DNA of 45,440 nt from Catenulispora rubra (GTDB taxonomy: Bacteria > Actinomycetota > Actinomycetes > Streptomycetales > Catenulisporaceae): positions 1 to 45,440 of the forward strand of contig NZ_JAACYW010000065.1 of assembly GCF_015356825.1 (NCBI RefSeq). Reading direction: 5' to 3'. The notes under the pieces are model-generated. The model did not search any database. It saw only the letters and a list, made by a program, of their open reading frames with translations, and had not been told where the DNA came from. Each line of letters starts with the position of its first letter. Within the stretch, counting starts at the first letter, position 1. The position numbers were made by a program, and so were the translations under genes. Below are positions 7,072-15,269 of the stretch, piece after piece.

Positions 7072-8454
7072 TCACACCGAGTTCCGCAGCCACTTCGTGA
7101 AGCCCTGCGTGAACTGATCCGTGGTGGTTCCCAGGACGCTCTTCATTGCGTCGTCGATACAGGTGGAATCGGTCGCGTGCTTGTAGACGGCCAGGACGAA
7201 CTGGTCGACCTTCTCAGGGCTGTACTCGTCGGCCATATAACGGATCGCCATGTGTGAGTAGAAGTAGTTCAGCCCGGACGTGTCGGAGTCGGAGCTGTAG
7301 ACCTGGCTGTCCGTGGGGAGCGCATGGGGAACGCCGTGCTTGCGTACGTAGGCGTGCAGCGTGTCTCCGTCATAGAGGAGTTCTGACGTCGAGTACATCC
7401 TCTGCGATTCCCACTCCGCGAACCCCTCTATGACCCACAGGTGCTGCTGTCCGGAGGTCGCGCTCTGGTCCTCGAACGGACCGATCATCGCGTGCGCCAT
7501 CTCGTGCTTGAACACGATGTCGGCGTCGGCCGGGTCGGCGTTCTTGTACTGCGTGGTGTCGACCGCTATACGGGAGCTCGGATAGAAGCCGTTTTCCTTG
7601 TCCGCCGCGGCTATAGGCACCGTCACCCCGACCGACTCCGCGCGGTTCTGGCTGTATATCGCCTCGTAGCGGGAGCGGTCGGCGGTGAGGAAGACGGCGA
7701 AGCCGGGTGCCGTGCCCGAGCCGCCGGTCCAGTGCGCGAAGTCGTACTCCGCGTCGCGCTCCAGAGCGTCCGCATGGTTCTTGGCGAAGGACGCCGACGT
7801 GTCGTCCGCCATGATCACCACCTTCGGCCGGGTGAGCACCGTGAGACCGGCCACGGCGTCCCAGGGCGCCGGGTAGTTGTGCTCCGAGGCGGCGCCGTCG
7901 ACCGCGGTCACCCGCAGGGGAGCGTTCGGGCCGGTGCGCTGCACGGTCCACTTGTAGCGTTCCTCGACCGGGACGCTGTCCACACCGGTTATCTGGTGGT
8001 CGAAGGCCACCGTGACGGTCGCGGTCGTGCCCTGCGGGAGGGTGCTCTGGTCGTCGATCATGGTGACCGAGTAGATCGCGGTGGTGAAGGGGATCTTCTC
8101 CAGGTTGTCGAACAGTTGCCCCTGGCGTGTGACCAGATCCGAATGCCCGGGATCGACGGCCGCGACGAAGCCGGCGCGGTTCTTGGCCTTCAACGCCGCG
8201 GAGTGCGCCGCCACGAACGTGTCGAGGTCGGTGATCGATATGGAGTCGTCCGGCGTGCTCGCGGCGGTTGGAGGCTCGGTGGTCGGGCTGCTCGAAGAGC
8301 TCGCGGGCCGGGAACCGGCCGACGGCTGGGCGGCCGGCGCGCCGTGCCCCGGGTGCTTCTCCGCCGTCGCCGCCGCGAGGCCGCCGACCGCGAGCGTGCC
8401 GGCCACGGCCAGCGCGGCGCACGCCACCCACGTGGTCCGTGTCGGCCTTGCCAT
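7072..8454 (-). CDS. Secreted or anchored zinc metallopeptidase (HExxH)
   Basis: 460 residues. An N-terminal signal/anchor segment (TTWVACAALAVAGTLAVGGL) is followed by a Ser/Pro/Thr-rich linker (about 35-70), a NTF2-like or middle region, and a C-terminal peptidase domain. The domain has HEMAH for zinc binding and a downstream EGFAEWE glutamate, the gluzincin arrangement. It would act outside the membrane on peptides. The start at 8454 is chosen because the signal segment follows at once; the reading frame stays open far upstream without coding character. It is convergent with nur (28 bases apart) and divergent from ygfZ. Specific substrate unknown. Confidence 0.85.
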   Translation of the reverse strand: MARPTRTTWVACAALAVAGTLAVGGLAAATAEKHPGHGAPAAQPSAGSRPASSSSSPTTEPPTAASTPDDSISITDLDTFVAAHSAALKAKNRAGFVAAVDPGHSDLVTRQGQLFDNLEKIPFTTAIYSVTMIDDQSTLPQGTTATVTVAFDHQITGVDSVPVEERYKWTVQRTGPNAPLRVTAVDGAASEHNYPAPWDAVAGLTVLTRPKVVIMADDTSASFAKNHADALERDAEYDFAHWTGGSGTAPGFAVFLTADRSRYEAIYSQNRAESVGVTVPIAAADKENGFYPSSRIAVDTTQYKNADPADADIVFKHEMAHAMIGPFEDQSATSGQQHLWVIEGFAEWESQRMYSTSELLYDGDTLHAYVRKHGVPHALPTDSQVYSSDSDTSGLNYFYSHMAIRYMADEYSPEKVDQFVLAVYKHATDSTCIDDAMKSVLGTTTDQFTQGFTKWLRNSV

Positions 8455-8550
8455 GGATTTCCCCGCCCTGCGCGTTACATCTGATCGAGCCCCCGCGTGC
8501 GGGGAGAACGGCAGCGTAACAGGCGTTTTGCGATAGGAGAGACTAGACCC

Positions 8551-9558
8551 ATGACGAGCCCCTTGCTGACCCTGCCCGCCGCCGTCCCGGCCGACGCGCC
8601 GGACACCGGAGTAGCCGCACACTACGGCGATCCGCACGGCGAGCAGCGCCGGCTGTCGGAGGAGCACCGCGGGTTCGTGGACCTGTCGCACCGCGGCGTG
8701 CTGCGGGTGTCCGGGCCGGACCGGCTGACCTGGCTGCACTCGTTCACCAGCCAGCACCTGGAGTCGCTGAAGCCGGGGGTGGCCGTCGAGGCGCTGATCC
8801 TGTCGCCCCAGGGCCGGGTCGAGCACGCGCTCTATCTGGTGGACGACGGCGAGGCGACCTGGTTCCACGTGGAACCGGGCACCGCGCCGGAGGTGCTGGC
8901 GTTCCTGGAGCGGATGCGCTTCATGATGCGCGTCGAGCCGGAGGACGTGACCGACCGCTATGCGCTGGTGCTCACGACCGGCCCGGTGCCCGAGGGCGTG
9001 CTGGCCCGCGAGGTGGAGCTGGGCCACGAGCTGTTCCTCCCCAGGGAGCGCCTTGCGGACTTCGCCAAGGACGGCGGCGCGGGAGACCCCGTGGGCATGT
9101 GGGCCTACGAAGCCCTCCGGATCGCCGCGCACCGGCCGCGCGTCGGCCTGGAGACCGACGACCGCACCATCCCGCACGAGATCGACTGGATCGCCTCCGA
9201 AGGCCACCCGGGCGCGGTGCACCTGAACAAGGGCTGCTACCGGGGCCAGGAGACGGTCGCGCGTGTGGACAACCTCGGCCACCCGCCACGCCGCCTGGTC
9301 TTCCTGCACCTGGACGGCACCCCCGAGCGGCTGCCGGCACACGGCACCGACGTCACCACTGCCGACGGCCGCGTGGTCGGCCAGGTGACCTCCGCCGCGC
9401 GTCACTACGAGCTCGGCCATGTCGCGCTCGCCGTGGTGAAGCGCGCCACACCGGTCGAGGACCAGCTGCTCGCCGACGGCATCCCGGCGGCACAGGAGAT
9501 CGTGGTGGCGCCGGACGCCGGCGCGAACCGGCGGCCGACGTTCCGCGCCGCGCGCTGA
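8551..9558 (+). CDS. ygfZ: YgfZ/GcvT-domain folate-binding protein
   Basis: 335 residues with the aminomethyltransferase-like fold and the signature K227-G-C-Y-R-G-Q-E. The cysteine in this motif is essential in YgfZ, a tetrahydrofolate-dependent protein that helps repair or assemble iron-sulfur enzymes such as MiaB. A purine-rich ribosome-binding site (GGAGAG around 8536-8541) precedes ATG 8551. The gene stands alone between the divergent metallopeptidase and rsiG. Short repeats of GCTAAGCGGAGT type follow the stop codon at 9559-9610. Confidence 0.92.
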   Translation: MTSPLLTLPAAVPADAPDTGVAAHYGDPHGEQRRLSEEHRGFVDLSHRGVLRVSGPDRLTWLHSFTSQHLESLKPGVAVEALILSPQGRVEHALYLVDDGEATWFHVEPGTAPEVLAFLERMRFMMRVEPEDVTDRYALVLTTGPVPEGVLAREVELGHELFLPRERLADFAKDGGAGDPVGMWAYEALRIAAHRPRVGLETDDRTIPHEIDWIASEGHPGAVHLNKGCYRGQETVARVDNLGHPPRRLVFLHLDGTPERLPAHGTDVTTADGRVVGQVTSAARHYELGHVALAVVKRATPVEDQLLADGIPAAQEIVVAPDAGANRRPTFRAAR

Positions 9559-9766
9559 GCGGGGTCTGCGGGCTAAGCGGAGTCGGGCTAAGCAGAGTAA
9601 GCGAAGTAAGACCGGCTTGGGGAGCGGCGAGCGGGTAAGGGGAAGAGCGGCGAGCAGTCTGACAAGTCGGAAGGCCACCGCTCCAACGCCCGCCACGCCA
9701 TCGCGATCGGGTGGCGATACCCCCAACCTCAATCCCCGCTATTCCCCACCATGGAACGATGCTGTT

Positions 9767-10327
9767 ATGGGCACCCAAGCCACCAGACTCGACCGCGTCC
9801 TCGTCGCCGCCCGCCGCCCGGACGCAGAGGTCGAGGCCCTCGAACTCGCCGCGATCCGCCGCGAGCGCGGTGCGGCGCTGCGCGAGGAGACCGAGCTCTC
9901 CTACCTGCGCCGGGTCCTGCACGGCCGCATCGACATAATCGACGCCGAACTCCGCCGGCGTGCCGCCGGCTCTCCGGAGCCCCTGGTCCAGTCCCTGGCG
10001 GCGATCCTCGCCGACGATCCGCCGGCGAACGCGCGCTCGCCGCGGCACATGGAGATCGTCATCGTGCCCGACCCCGATCCGGGGGAGTACCGCTCGCAGA
10101 TGGAGGAGCGCATCGACGCGGTGGGCCCGGCGATCGTGCTGGACCTGTCCGACGGGCAGCTGGCCGACGCGCGGCTGACGCTGAAGGCCTATGAGCGGGA
10201 GGTATCCGAGTACCGGCGCATCGCGCAGTCCGTGATCGACCGGTTCGCGGCGGAGCTGACGCGCCGCTACCGTGAGGGGCAGGCAACCGTCGACGATCTG
10301 CTCAATGAGGAGCAGAAGATGGAGTAA
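9767..10327 (+). CDS. rsiG: RsiG-like anti-sigma factor for WhiG (c-di-GMP binding)
   Basis: 186 residues, almost entirely helical. In Streptomyces RsiG sequesters the sporulation sigma factor WhiG when bound to cyclic di-GMP, using two copies of E-x3-S-x2-R-x3-Q-x3-D on an antiparallel coiled coil. The second copy is exact here: E143, S147, R150, Q154, D158. The first reads E41, S45, R48, H52, D56, with histidine in place of glutamine. Its presence implies a developmental programme of aerial hyphae and spores under c-di-GMP control. It lies eight bases before the asparaginase start, so the two may be cotranscribed. Confidence 0.9.
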   Translation: MGTQATRLDRVLVAARRPDAEVEALELAAIRRERGAALREETELSYLRRVLHGRIDIIDAELRRRAAGSPEPLVQSLAAILADDPPANARSPRHMEIVIVPDPDPGEYRSQMEERIDAVGPAIVLDLSDGQLADARLTLKAYEREVSEYRRIAQSVIDRFAAELTRRYREGQATVDDLLNEEQKME

Positions 10328-10335
10328 CACCGCAC

Positions 10336-11292
10336 ATGACCGCACAGGGAGTCGTCCCCCTCGCCGAGATAGTCCGTTCCGGGTTCACCGAGGGGTGGCA
10401 CGACGGCCGCCTGGTGGCCCTGGCCGCCGACGGCAGCGTCGAGTTCGCCTACGGCGACGTGGAGGCGGTGATGATGCCGCGGTCCAGCAACAAACCGATG
10501 CAGGCGGTCGCCATGCTGGAGAACGGCCTGGACCTGACCGGCGAACTCCTGGCGCTGGCCGCGGCCTCGCACGCCGGCGAGCCCTTCCACCTGGAGGGCG
10601 TGCGCAAGATCCTGGCCGGCGCGGGCCTGGACGAGCGGATGCTGGCCTGCCCGCTGGACTGGCCGCTGGCCGAGCAGGCGAAGCTGGCGATGGTCCGGGC
10701 CGGCGGCGACAAGCAGCGCGTCACCATGAACTGCTCCGGCAAGCACGCCGCGATGCTCGCCACGTGTGTGATCAATCACTGGCCGACCGCCGACTACCTC
10801 GCTCCGGACCACCCGATGCAGCGCGCCTCCCGCACCGCGGTCGAGCGGCTGTCCGGCGAGCAGGTCCACCACGACGCGGTCGACGGCTGCGGCGCCCCGC
10901 TCTACGGCATCTCGCTCGTCGGCCTGGCCCGCGCCTTCCGCGCCGCGGTCCTGGCCGCCCCGGCCACCCCCGAGCGCCGCGTCGCCGACGCCATGCGCGC
11001 CCACCCCGAGTACGTCTCCGGCACCGACCGGATCGACACCGACCTGATGGCCGGCGTCCCCGGCCTGCTGGCCAAGGGCGGCGCCGAGGGCGTGCAGGCG
11101 GTGGCGCTGCCCGACGGCCGCGCGGTCGCGCTCAAGGTCGGCGACGGCGACCACGAGCGCCGCGCGGTGGGCCCGGTGCTGGTCGCCGCGCTGCGCCGGC
11201 TCGGCGTCGAGGCCCCGGTGCTCAGCCGGTACGCCGAGTCCCCGCTGTTGGGCGGCGGGCACCCGGTCGGCGCCGTGCGCTCCGCGATCTAG
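10336..11292 (+). CDS. Asparaginase (asparaginase II family)
   Basis: 318 residues with the conserved blocks RSSNKP (near residue 54), MNCSGKH (near 131) and DGCGAP (near 183) of the Rhizobium-type/thermolabile L-asparaginase family, a serine/lysine-based fold unrelated to the E. coli enzymes. It should hydrolyse asparagine to aspartate and ammonia in the cytoplasm; no signal peptide is seen. The length is normal for the family. It follows rsiG closely. Substrate range (asparagine against glutamine) cannot be told from the sequence. Confidence 0.88.
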   Translation: MTAQGVVPLAEIVRSGFTEGWHDGRLVALAADGSVEFAYGDVEAVMMPRSSNKPMQAVAMLENGLDLTGELLALAAASHAGEPFHLEGVRKILAGAGLDERMLACPLDWPLAEQAKLAMVRAGGDKQRVTMNCSGKHAAMLATCVINHWPTADYLAPDHPMQRASRTAVERLSGEQVHHDAVDGCGAPLYGISLVGLARAFRAAVLAAPATPERRVADAMRAHPEYVSGTDRIDTDLMAGVPGLLAKGGAEGVQAVALPDGRAVALKVGDGDHERRAVGPVLVAALRRLGVEAPVLSRYAESPLLGGGHPVGAVRSAI

Positions 11293-11379
11293 AGCGTCAT
11301 TCAGACAGTTCCAGGGACAGTTCCAAGTGGGGCGCTCTATGACGGGCGCCCCGCCGGTTTCCCGCTTAGGCTCGCGAAC

Positions 11380-12375
11380 ATGACCGAGTCGCCGTGGACC
11401 CCGTCGGAAGTCCTCCCCGCCCTCCCCTACGAGGAGTGGCGTCCCACGCGGGAGACCCTGCACCGCTATCTGCAGATCGTCGGCAAGATCGCCCTCGCGC
11501 GGGGCATCCGCCGCAACCACTGGTGGCACATGACGTTGCGGAACCAGCCGCGCGGCTGGTCCACCGTCGAACTCGGCACGGCGCAGCAGGGTCCGCTGTT
11601 CACCTGCGAATTCGACTTCTTCGACCACGTCCTGCGCATCGACACCGATCACGGGGGCCAGGCACTGGTGCCGCTGACGGACCAGACGGTCGCGTCCTTC
11701 TACAACCAGACTCAGGACGCTCTGCGTTCGCTGGACGTCGATCCGCATATAGCGCATCCGCACCCTTATGACCTCCCGGACAAAGAGCGTCCGTTCGCGG
11801 AGGACACAGAGCACAAGACCTATGTGCCGGAACACGCGCATCGCGCCTTCAAGGTCTACAGCCAGGTGGGCCGCATCCTGGAGGAGTTCAGCGCGTCCTT
11901 CTCCGGCAAGGTCAGCCCGGTCCAGGTCTTCTGGCACACGTTCGACATCGCCACCCAGCGCTACTCGCCGCGCCAGATCCCCACGCCGGACGGTATGGAC
12001 GAGGCGACCCGCGAGTCCTACTCCCGGGAGCAGATCAGCTCCGGGTTCTGGTACGGCGACCCCGACACCCCGGAGCCCACGTTCTACTCCTATACGTATC
12101 CCGAGCCCAAGGGGATCGAGGAGAAGACGCTGCGTCCCGAGCCCGCTCGGTGGGTCACCGCGCGGGGGAGCCACACCGCGTACTACTCCTATGACGAGGC
12201 GCGTACGTCGGGCGATCCTGTGGGCTGCGCACTGGCCTTCTACGAGTCCGCATACGAGGCCGGCGCGGAACTCGCGAACTGGGATCATGCGGCTCTGGCG
12301 TGCTGGGACGGCATCACTGATCCGCTGCTGCGCAGCAAAGAGCCGCTCGGACGGCACTGGCCCGAGCGGCCCTGA
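11380..12375 (+). CDS. DUF5996 family protein
   Basis: 331 residues. The opening (PALPYEEWRPTRETLHRYLQIVGKIALA) and the later RNHWWHMTL, FDFFDHVLRI and FWHTFDIATQRYSP blocks are typical of DUF5996 proteins, which are conserved in actinobacteria and have no known function. There is no signal or membrane segment. TAGGCT at 11367-11372 is seven bases from the ATG, suggesting a leaderless transcript. A run of short degenerate repeats (12376-12432) follows its stop. Confidence 0.8.
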   Translation: MTESPWTPSEVLPALPYEEWRPTRETLHRYLQIVGKIALARGIRRNHWWHMTLRNQPRGWSTVELGTAQQGPLFTCEFDFFDHVLRIDTDHGGQALVPLTDQTVASFYNQTQDALRSLDVDPHIAHPHPYDLPDKERPFAEDTEHKTYVPEHAHRAFKVYSQVGRILEEFSASFSGKVSPVQVFWHTFDIATQRYSPRQIPTPDGMDEATRESYSREQISSGFWYGDPDTPEPTFYSYTYPEPKGIEEKTLRPEPARWVTARGSHTAYYSYDEARTSGDPVGCALAFYESAYEAGAELANWDHAALACWDGITDPLLRSKEPLGRHWPERP

Positions 12376-12459
12376 GCGTTTCTCCACCTAAGCGATTTTC
12401 GGCCTAGGCGTTTCTCCGCTTAAGCGTTGTCTCCCTGAGAGGTTTCCAGAGGCAGCTCG

Positions 12460-12798
12460 TCAGCCGCCCCACACCCACCACTTCGCCGACTTCGTCATGT
12501 ACTTCGTCCGGAAGTCGGGGTCGGCGACCGCTGGATTCTCGTCTACGACGTAGACGATCACCTGGTTCCACTGGCCCTTGGTCAGCGGTGCGGTGGTCAG
12601 GTCCAGGCTGGTCTCGCCCAGCGACCCGGTGACCGCGGTGCCGTTGACGCCCCAGTACACCTCGTAGGTCGCGCCGACCAGCGGGATCAGGTCGGCGGTG
12701 AGGGTGACGCCGTTCTTCGCGCTGATCCCGGACCAGTACGACACCGCGTCCTCGCCCGGGACGTGCGACAACGGCTCGCAGCCGCAGGCGGATTGCAT
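12460..12798 (-). CDS. Small hypothetical protein, possibly a remnant
   Basis: 112 residues if started at ATG 12798; an in-frame TTG at 12822 would add eight. The N-terminus has CGC, then a predicted beta-rich domain (GVTLTADLIPLVGATYEVYWG, then WNQVIVYVVDEN) ending in WWVWGG. Neither start has a convincing ribosome-binding site, and there is no signal peptide although the composition looks extracytoplasmic. It could be the C-terminal remnant of a larger secreted protein. The flanks (12376-12432 and 12818-12872) are short degenerate repeats. I do not recognise a family. Confidence 0.5.
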   Translation of the reverse strand: MQSACGCEPLSHVPGEDAVSYWSGISAKNGVTLTADLIPLVGATYEVYWGVNGTAVTGSLGETSLDLTTAPLTKGQWNQVIVYVVDENPAVADPDFRTKYMTKSAKWWVWGG

Positions 12799-12871
12799 GT
12801 CGGATGTCGTCGACCTGACCAAGTGAGCTGATTAAGTGAGCTGACCAGCTGAGCTGATCGAGTGAGCTGAA

Positions 12872-14197
12872 TCAGGGATCGCACGCGGCGGCGCGCGCCA
12901 TCAGGAGCGCGCGCTCCCGCGTGTTCGCGGTCAACCCGGCGGCGCGCTCGAACTCCTCCCGCGCCTCGGTGAGGCGACCGAGCCGGACCAGCAGGTCGCC
13001 GCGCACGCTGGGCAGCAGGTGGTAGCCCCGCATGGCGCGCAGCCCGGTGAGCGCGTCGGTGATCGCCAAGCCGGCTTCCGGGCCTTCGGCCATACCGACC
13101 GCGACCGCGCGGTTCAGTTCCACGACCGGGGATCGGGTCTGCTGCACCAGCCGCTGGTAGAGGTCGGCGATGAGCTGCCAGTCGGTGTCCTCGGCGGAGT
13201 GGGCCCGGGCGTGACACGCGGCTAGTGCGGCCTGGAGGTGGTACGTGCCCGGCTCGACGGCCGCAGGGTTTTGCGAATCCGGATCGGGTGCGGCTGCTGC
13301 TGCCTTCGCGACTTCCGCCGCGAACTCCCGGTCGGCGCGCACCAGCGCGGCCAGCCCGCGCTCGATCTGCGGCCGGTCCCACTTCGTCCGGTCCTGGTCC
13401 AGCAGCAGCACCGGCTCCCCGTCGGGACCGGTCCGGGCGTGCCGCCGCGAGTCCTGGATCTCCATCAGCGCCACCAGCGCGTGCACTTCCGGCTCGGCCG
13501 GCATCAGCCCGGCCAGCACGCGGCCCAGCCTCAGCGCCTCCGCGCACAGGTCGGCGCGCAGCCAGTCGTCGCCGGCGGTGGCCGAGTAGCCCTCGTTGAA
13601 GATCAGGTAGACGACCTCCAACACCGAGGCCAGGCGCCGGCGGCGCTCGGGGCCGTCGGGGACCTCGAACGCCACCCCGGCGTCGGCCAGCGCGCGTTTG
13701 GCCCGCACGACGCGCTGCGCGGCCGTGGCCTCCGGGACCAGGAAGGCGCGCGCGATCTCGGCGGTGGTCAGGCCGCCGAGGACGCGCAGCGTGAGTGCGA
13801 CCCGGGCCTCCGCCGAGAGCACCGGGTGGCAGGCCGTGAAGACCAGGCGCAGGAGGTCGTCGTCGATGGCGGTGTCGGACCGCGCGGCGTCCACCGCGTC
13901 CACCGTGTCCAGGACCGCGCCGTCCTCGTAGCCCTCGCCGTCGATCTCCAGCTCGCGGCCGAGCTCCCCGACCTTGCGGCGCAGGGTCTCGGCCCGCCGC
14001 TTGCCGACCGCGGTCAGCCAGGCGCCGGGGTTGGCCGGCACCCCTTCGGCCGGCCACTGCTCCAGCGCCGCGACCAGCGCGTCCTGCGCCAGCTCCTCGG
14101 CCAGTCCCAGATCGCCGGTGTAGCGGGCCAGGGTGGCCACGACCCGGGCCGCCTCCAGCCGCCACACTGCCTCGACGGTCTCGGTCGCCTGCGCCAT
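12872..14197 (-). CDS. ECF42-type sigma factor with C-terminal DUF6596/TPR extension
   Basis: 441 residues from ATG 14197. Sigma region 2 (residues ~10-75) and region 4 (~115-175, LTLRVLGGLTTAEIARAFLVPEATAAQRVVRAKRAL) are followed by a long helical extension containing VYLIFNEGYSA and TPR-like repeats. This is the hallmark of the ECF42 group, which lacks a classical anti-sigma factor and depends on the extension. The group is genomically tied to DGPF/YCII proteins, and one lies directly upstream (14322-14741). CAGACT six bases ahead of ATG 14197 may be its -10 box. Targets are typically the neighbouring DGPF genes. Confidence 0.92.
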   Translation of the reverse strand: MAQATETVEAVWRLEAARVVATLARYTGDLGLAEELAQDALVAALEQWPAEGVPANPGAWLTAVGKRRAETLRRKVGELGRELEIDGEGYEDGAVLDTVDAVDAARSDTAIDDDLLRLVFTACHPVLSAEARVALTLRVLGGLTTAEIARAFLVPEATAAQRVVRAKRALADAGVAFEVPDGPERRRRLASVLEVVYLIFNEGYSATAGDDWLRADLCAEALRLGRVLAGLMPAEPEVHALVALMEIQDSRRHARTGPDGEPVLLLDQDRTKWDRPQIERGLAALVRADREFAAEVAKAAAAAPDPDSQNPAAVEPGTYHLQAALAACHARAHSAEDTDWQLIADLYQRLVQQTRSPVVELNRAVAVGMAEGPEAGLAITDALTGLRAMRGYHLLPSVRGDLLVRLGRLTEAREEFERAAGLTANTRERALLMARAAACDP

Positions 14198-14321
14198 ACC
14201 GCCAGTCTGGCAGCCGGAGCGGGAGGCGGCCGGGTCGCGGGGGCGCCGGGTCACCCCGGCGACGTCGCTCGCGTGAGTGTTGGTCGCTGCTTGCTACTGA
14301 CTGTTCGCTACTGGCTGCCTG

Positions 14322-14741
14322 CTACTGGTCGAGCTGCTGCCGCAGTTGCTGCTGGGCCTCGCGCAGCTCCGGCGAGAACTCCACCTCGAGCTCGTCCATC
14401 GAGCCGATCGACCGCACCTCCAGCGTCACCCCGCCGCCGAACGGCGCGCGCTTCACCCACTCCAGCGCCTCCTCCAGCGAGGAGGTCTCAAGCAGCCAGT
14501 AGCCGGCGATGATCTCCTTGGCCTCGGTGAACGGCCCGTCGATGACCGTGCGCCGCTCGGTGTCGTCGAATCGCACCTTCGCGGCGGCCGAGGTCGGCTT
14601 CAGGCCCTCGGCGGCGAGCAGCACGCCGGCCTTCGCGAGCTGGTTGTTGTAGGCGGCCATCTCCTCGAACAGCTCAGTCGGCGGCATGACCCCGGCCTCG
14701 GACTCGGCACTGCCCGGTACGAAGACGATGAACTTCGGCAT
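14322..14741 (-). CDS. YCII-related DGPF protein
   Basis: 139 residues with the family motif VIDGPFTEAKE near residue 67. The fold is a ferredoxin-like YCII domain. DGPF proteins are encoded beside ECF42 sigma factors and are their main known targets; their chemistry is not established. It precedes the sigma gene in the same direction with a 124-base gap that contains three copies of GCTACTG (14288-14330). Confidence 0.88.
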   Translation of the reverse strand: MPKFIVFVPGSAESEAGVMPPTELFEEMAAYNNQLAKAGVLLAAEGLKPTSAAAKVRFDDTERRTVIDGPFTEAKEIIAGYWLLETSSLEEALEWVKRAPFGGGVTLEVRSIGSMDELEVEFSPELREAQQQLRQQLDQ

Positions 14742-14857
14742 GGCGGTCGCTCCTCACGTCGTGGCTGGTCGGTCCAGCCTCTCTGACTGCGTCGGACGGC
14801 GCGCGGCGGAATCGACACCGGACGCGGAAGATTTTTCGGCGTCCGCCCGCGACGCCC

Positions 14858-14887
14858 TTGATACCGAGACTCCCTAAGCCTAGGCTT
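14858..14887 (+). promoter_or_regulatory. padR promoter with palindromic operator
   Basis: TTGATA at 14858-14863 and TAGGCT at 14881-14886 are 17 bases apart, a strong promoter. The perfect 12-base palindrome AAGCCTAGGCTT at 14876-14887 lies across the -10 box, and the ATG follows the box by eight bases. A repressor bound here would block RNA polymerase, so PadR autorepression is the obvious reading (inference). Confidence 0.65.
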
Positions 14888-14894
14888 CCTAGGT

Positions 14895-15269
14895 ATGAGC
14901 CAGGACATGATGCGCGGACACCTCGACGGTCTGGTGCTCGCGGTGCTCGCCACCGGGCCGTCGCACGGCTACGGACTCATCGAGGCACTGCGCGACCGCA
15001 GCGGCGGGGTCTTCGACCTGCCCGAGGGCTCGGTGTACCCGGCCCTGCACCGGTTGGAGCGGACCGGACTGGTGGCCAGCGGCTGGTCCGAGGTCGGCGG
15101 ACGCCGGCGGCGCGTCTACAGCCTGACGGTCTCCGGCCGGCGCGCGGCCGAGGAGCGGCGCACCGAGTGGCGGTCGTTCTCGGCGGCGGTGGAGCGGGTG
15201 TTCGGCGGCGGCGACCGGTCCGAGGCCGGTCCGGGCGCCGGATTCGCGGACGGGGCAGTCGCGCGATGA
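14895..15269 (+). CDS. PadR-family transcriptional repressor
   Basis: 124 residues. The winged-helix PadR domain covers about residues 8-85 (LDGLVLAVLATGPSHGYGLIEAL ... GSVYPALHRLERTGLV), followed by a short tail. PadR proteins repress genes for membrane or detoxification functions and respond to small ligands. The gene overlaps the following HAAS-domain membrane gene by ATGA. PadR-HAAS pairs are a common two-gene module in Gram-positive bacteria. A palindrome over its own -10 box points to autoregulation of both genes. Confidence 0.92.
   Translation: MSQDMMRGHLDGLVLAVLATGPSHGYGLIEALRDRSGGVFDLPEGSVYPALHRLERTGLVASGWSEVGGRRRRVYSLTVSGRRAAEERRTEWRSFSAAVERVFGGGDRSEAGPGAGFADGAVAR

Noticed and set aside
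7072..9732. 886-codon version of the metallopeptidase
   Set aside because: The part upstream of 8454 is the mirror of ygfZ and its composition is not protein-like; the signal segment begins at 8454.
10267..12387. Long 706-codon open frame on the minus strand
   Set aside because: It mirrors the asparaginase and DUF5996 genes on the plus strand, has no domain character, and the plus-strand products carry clear family motifs.
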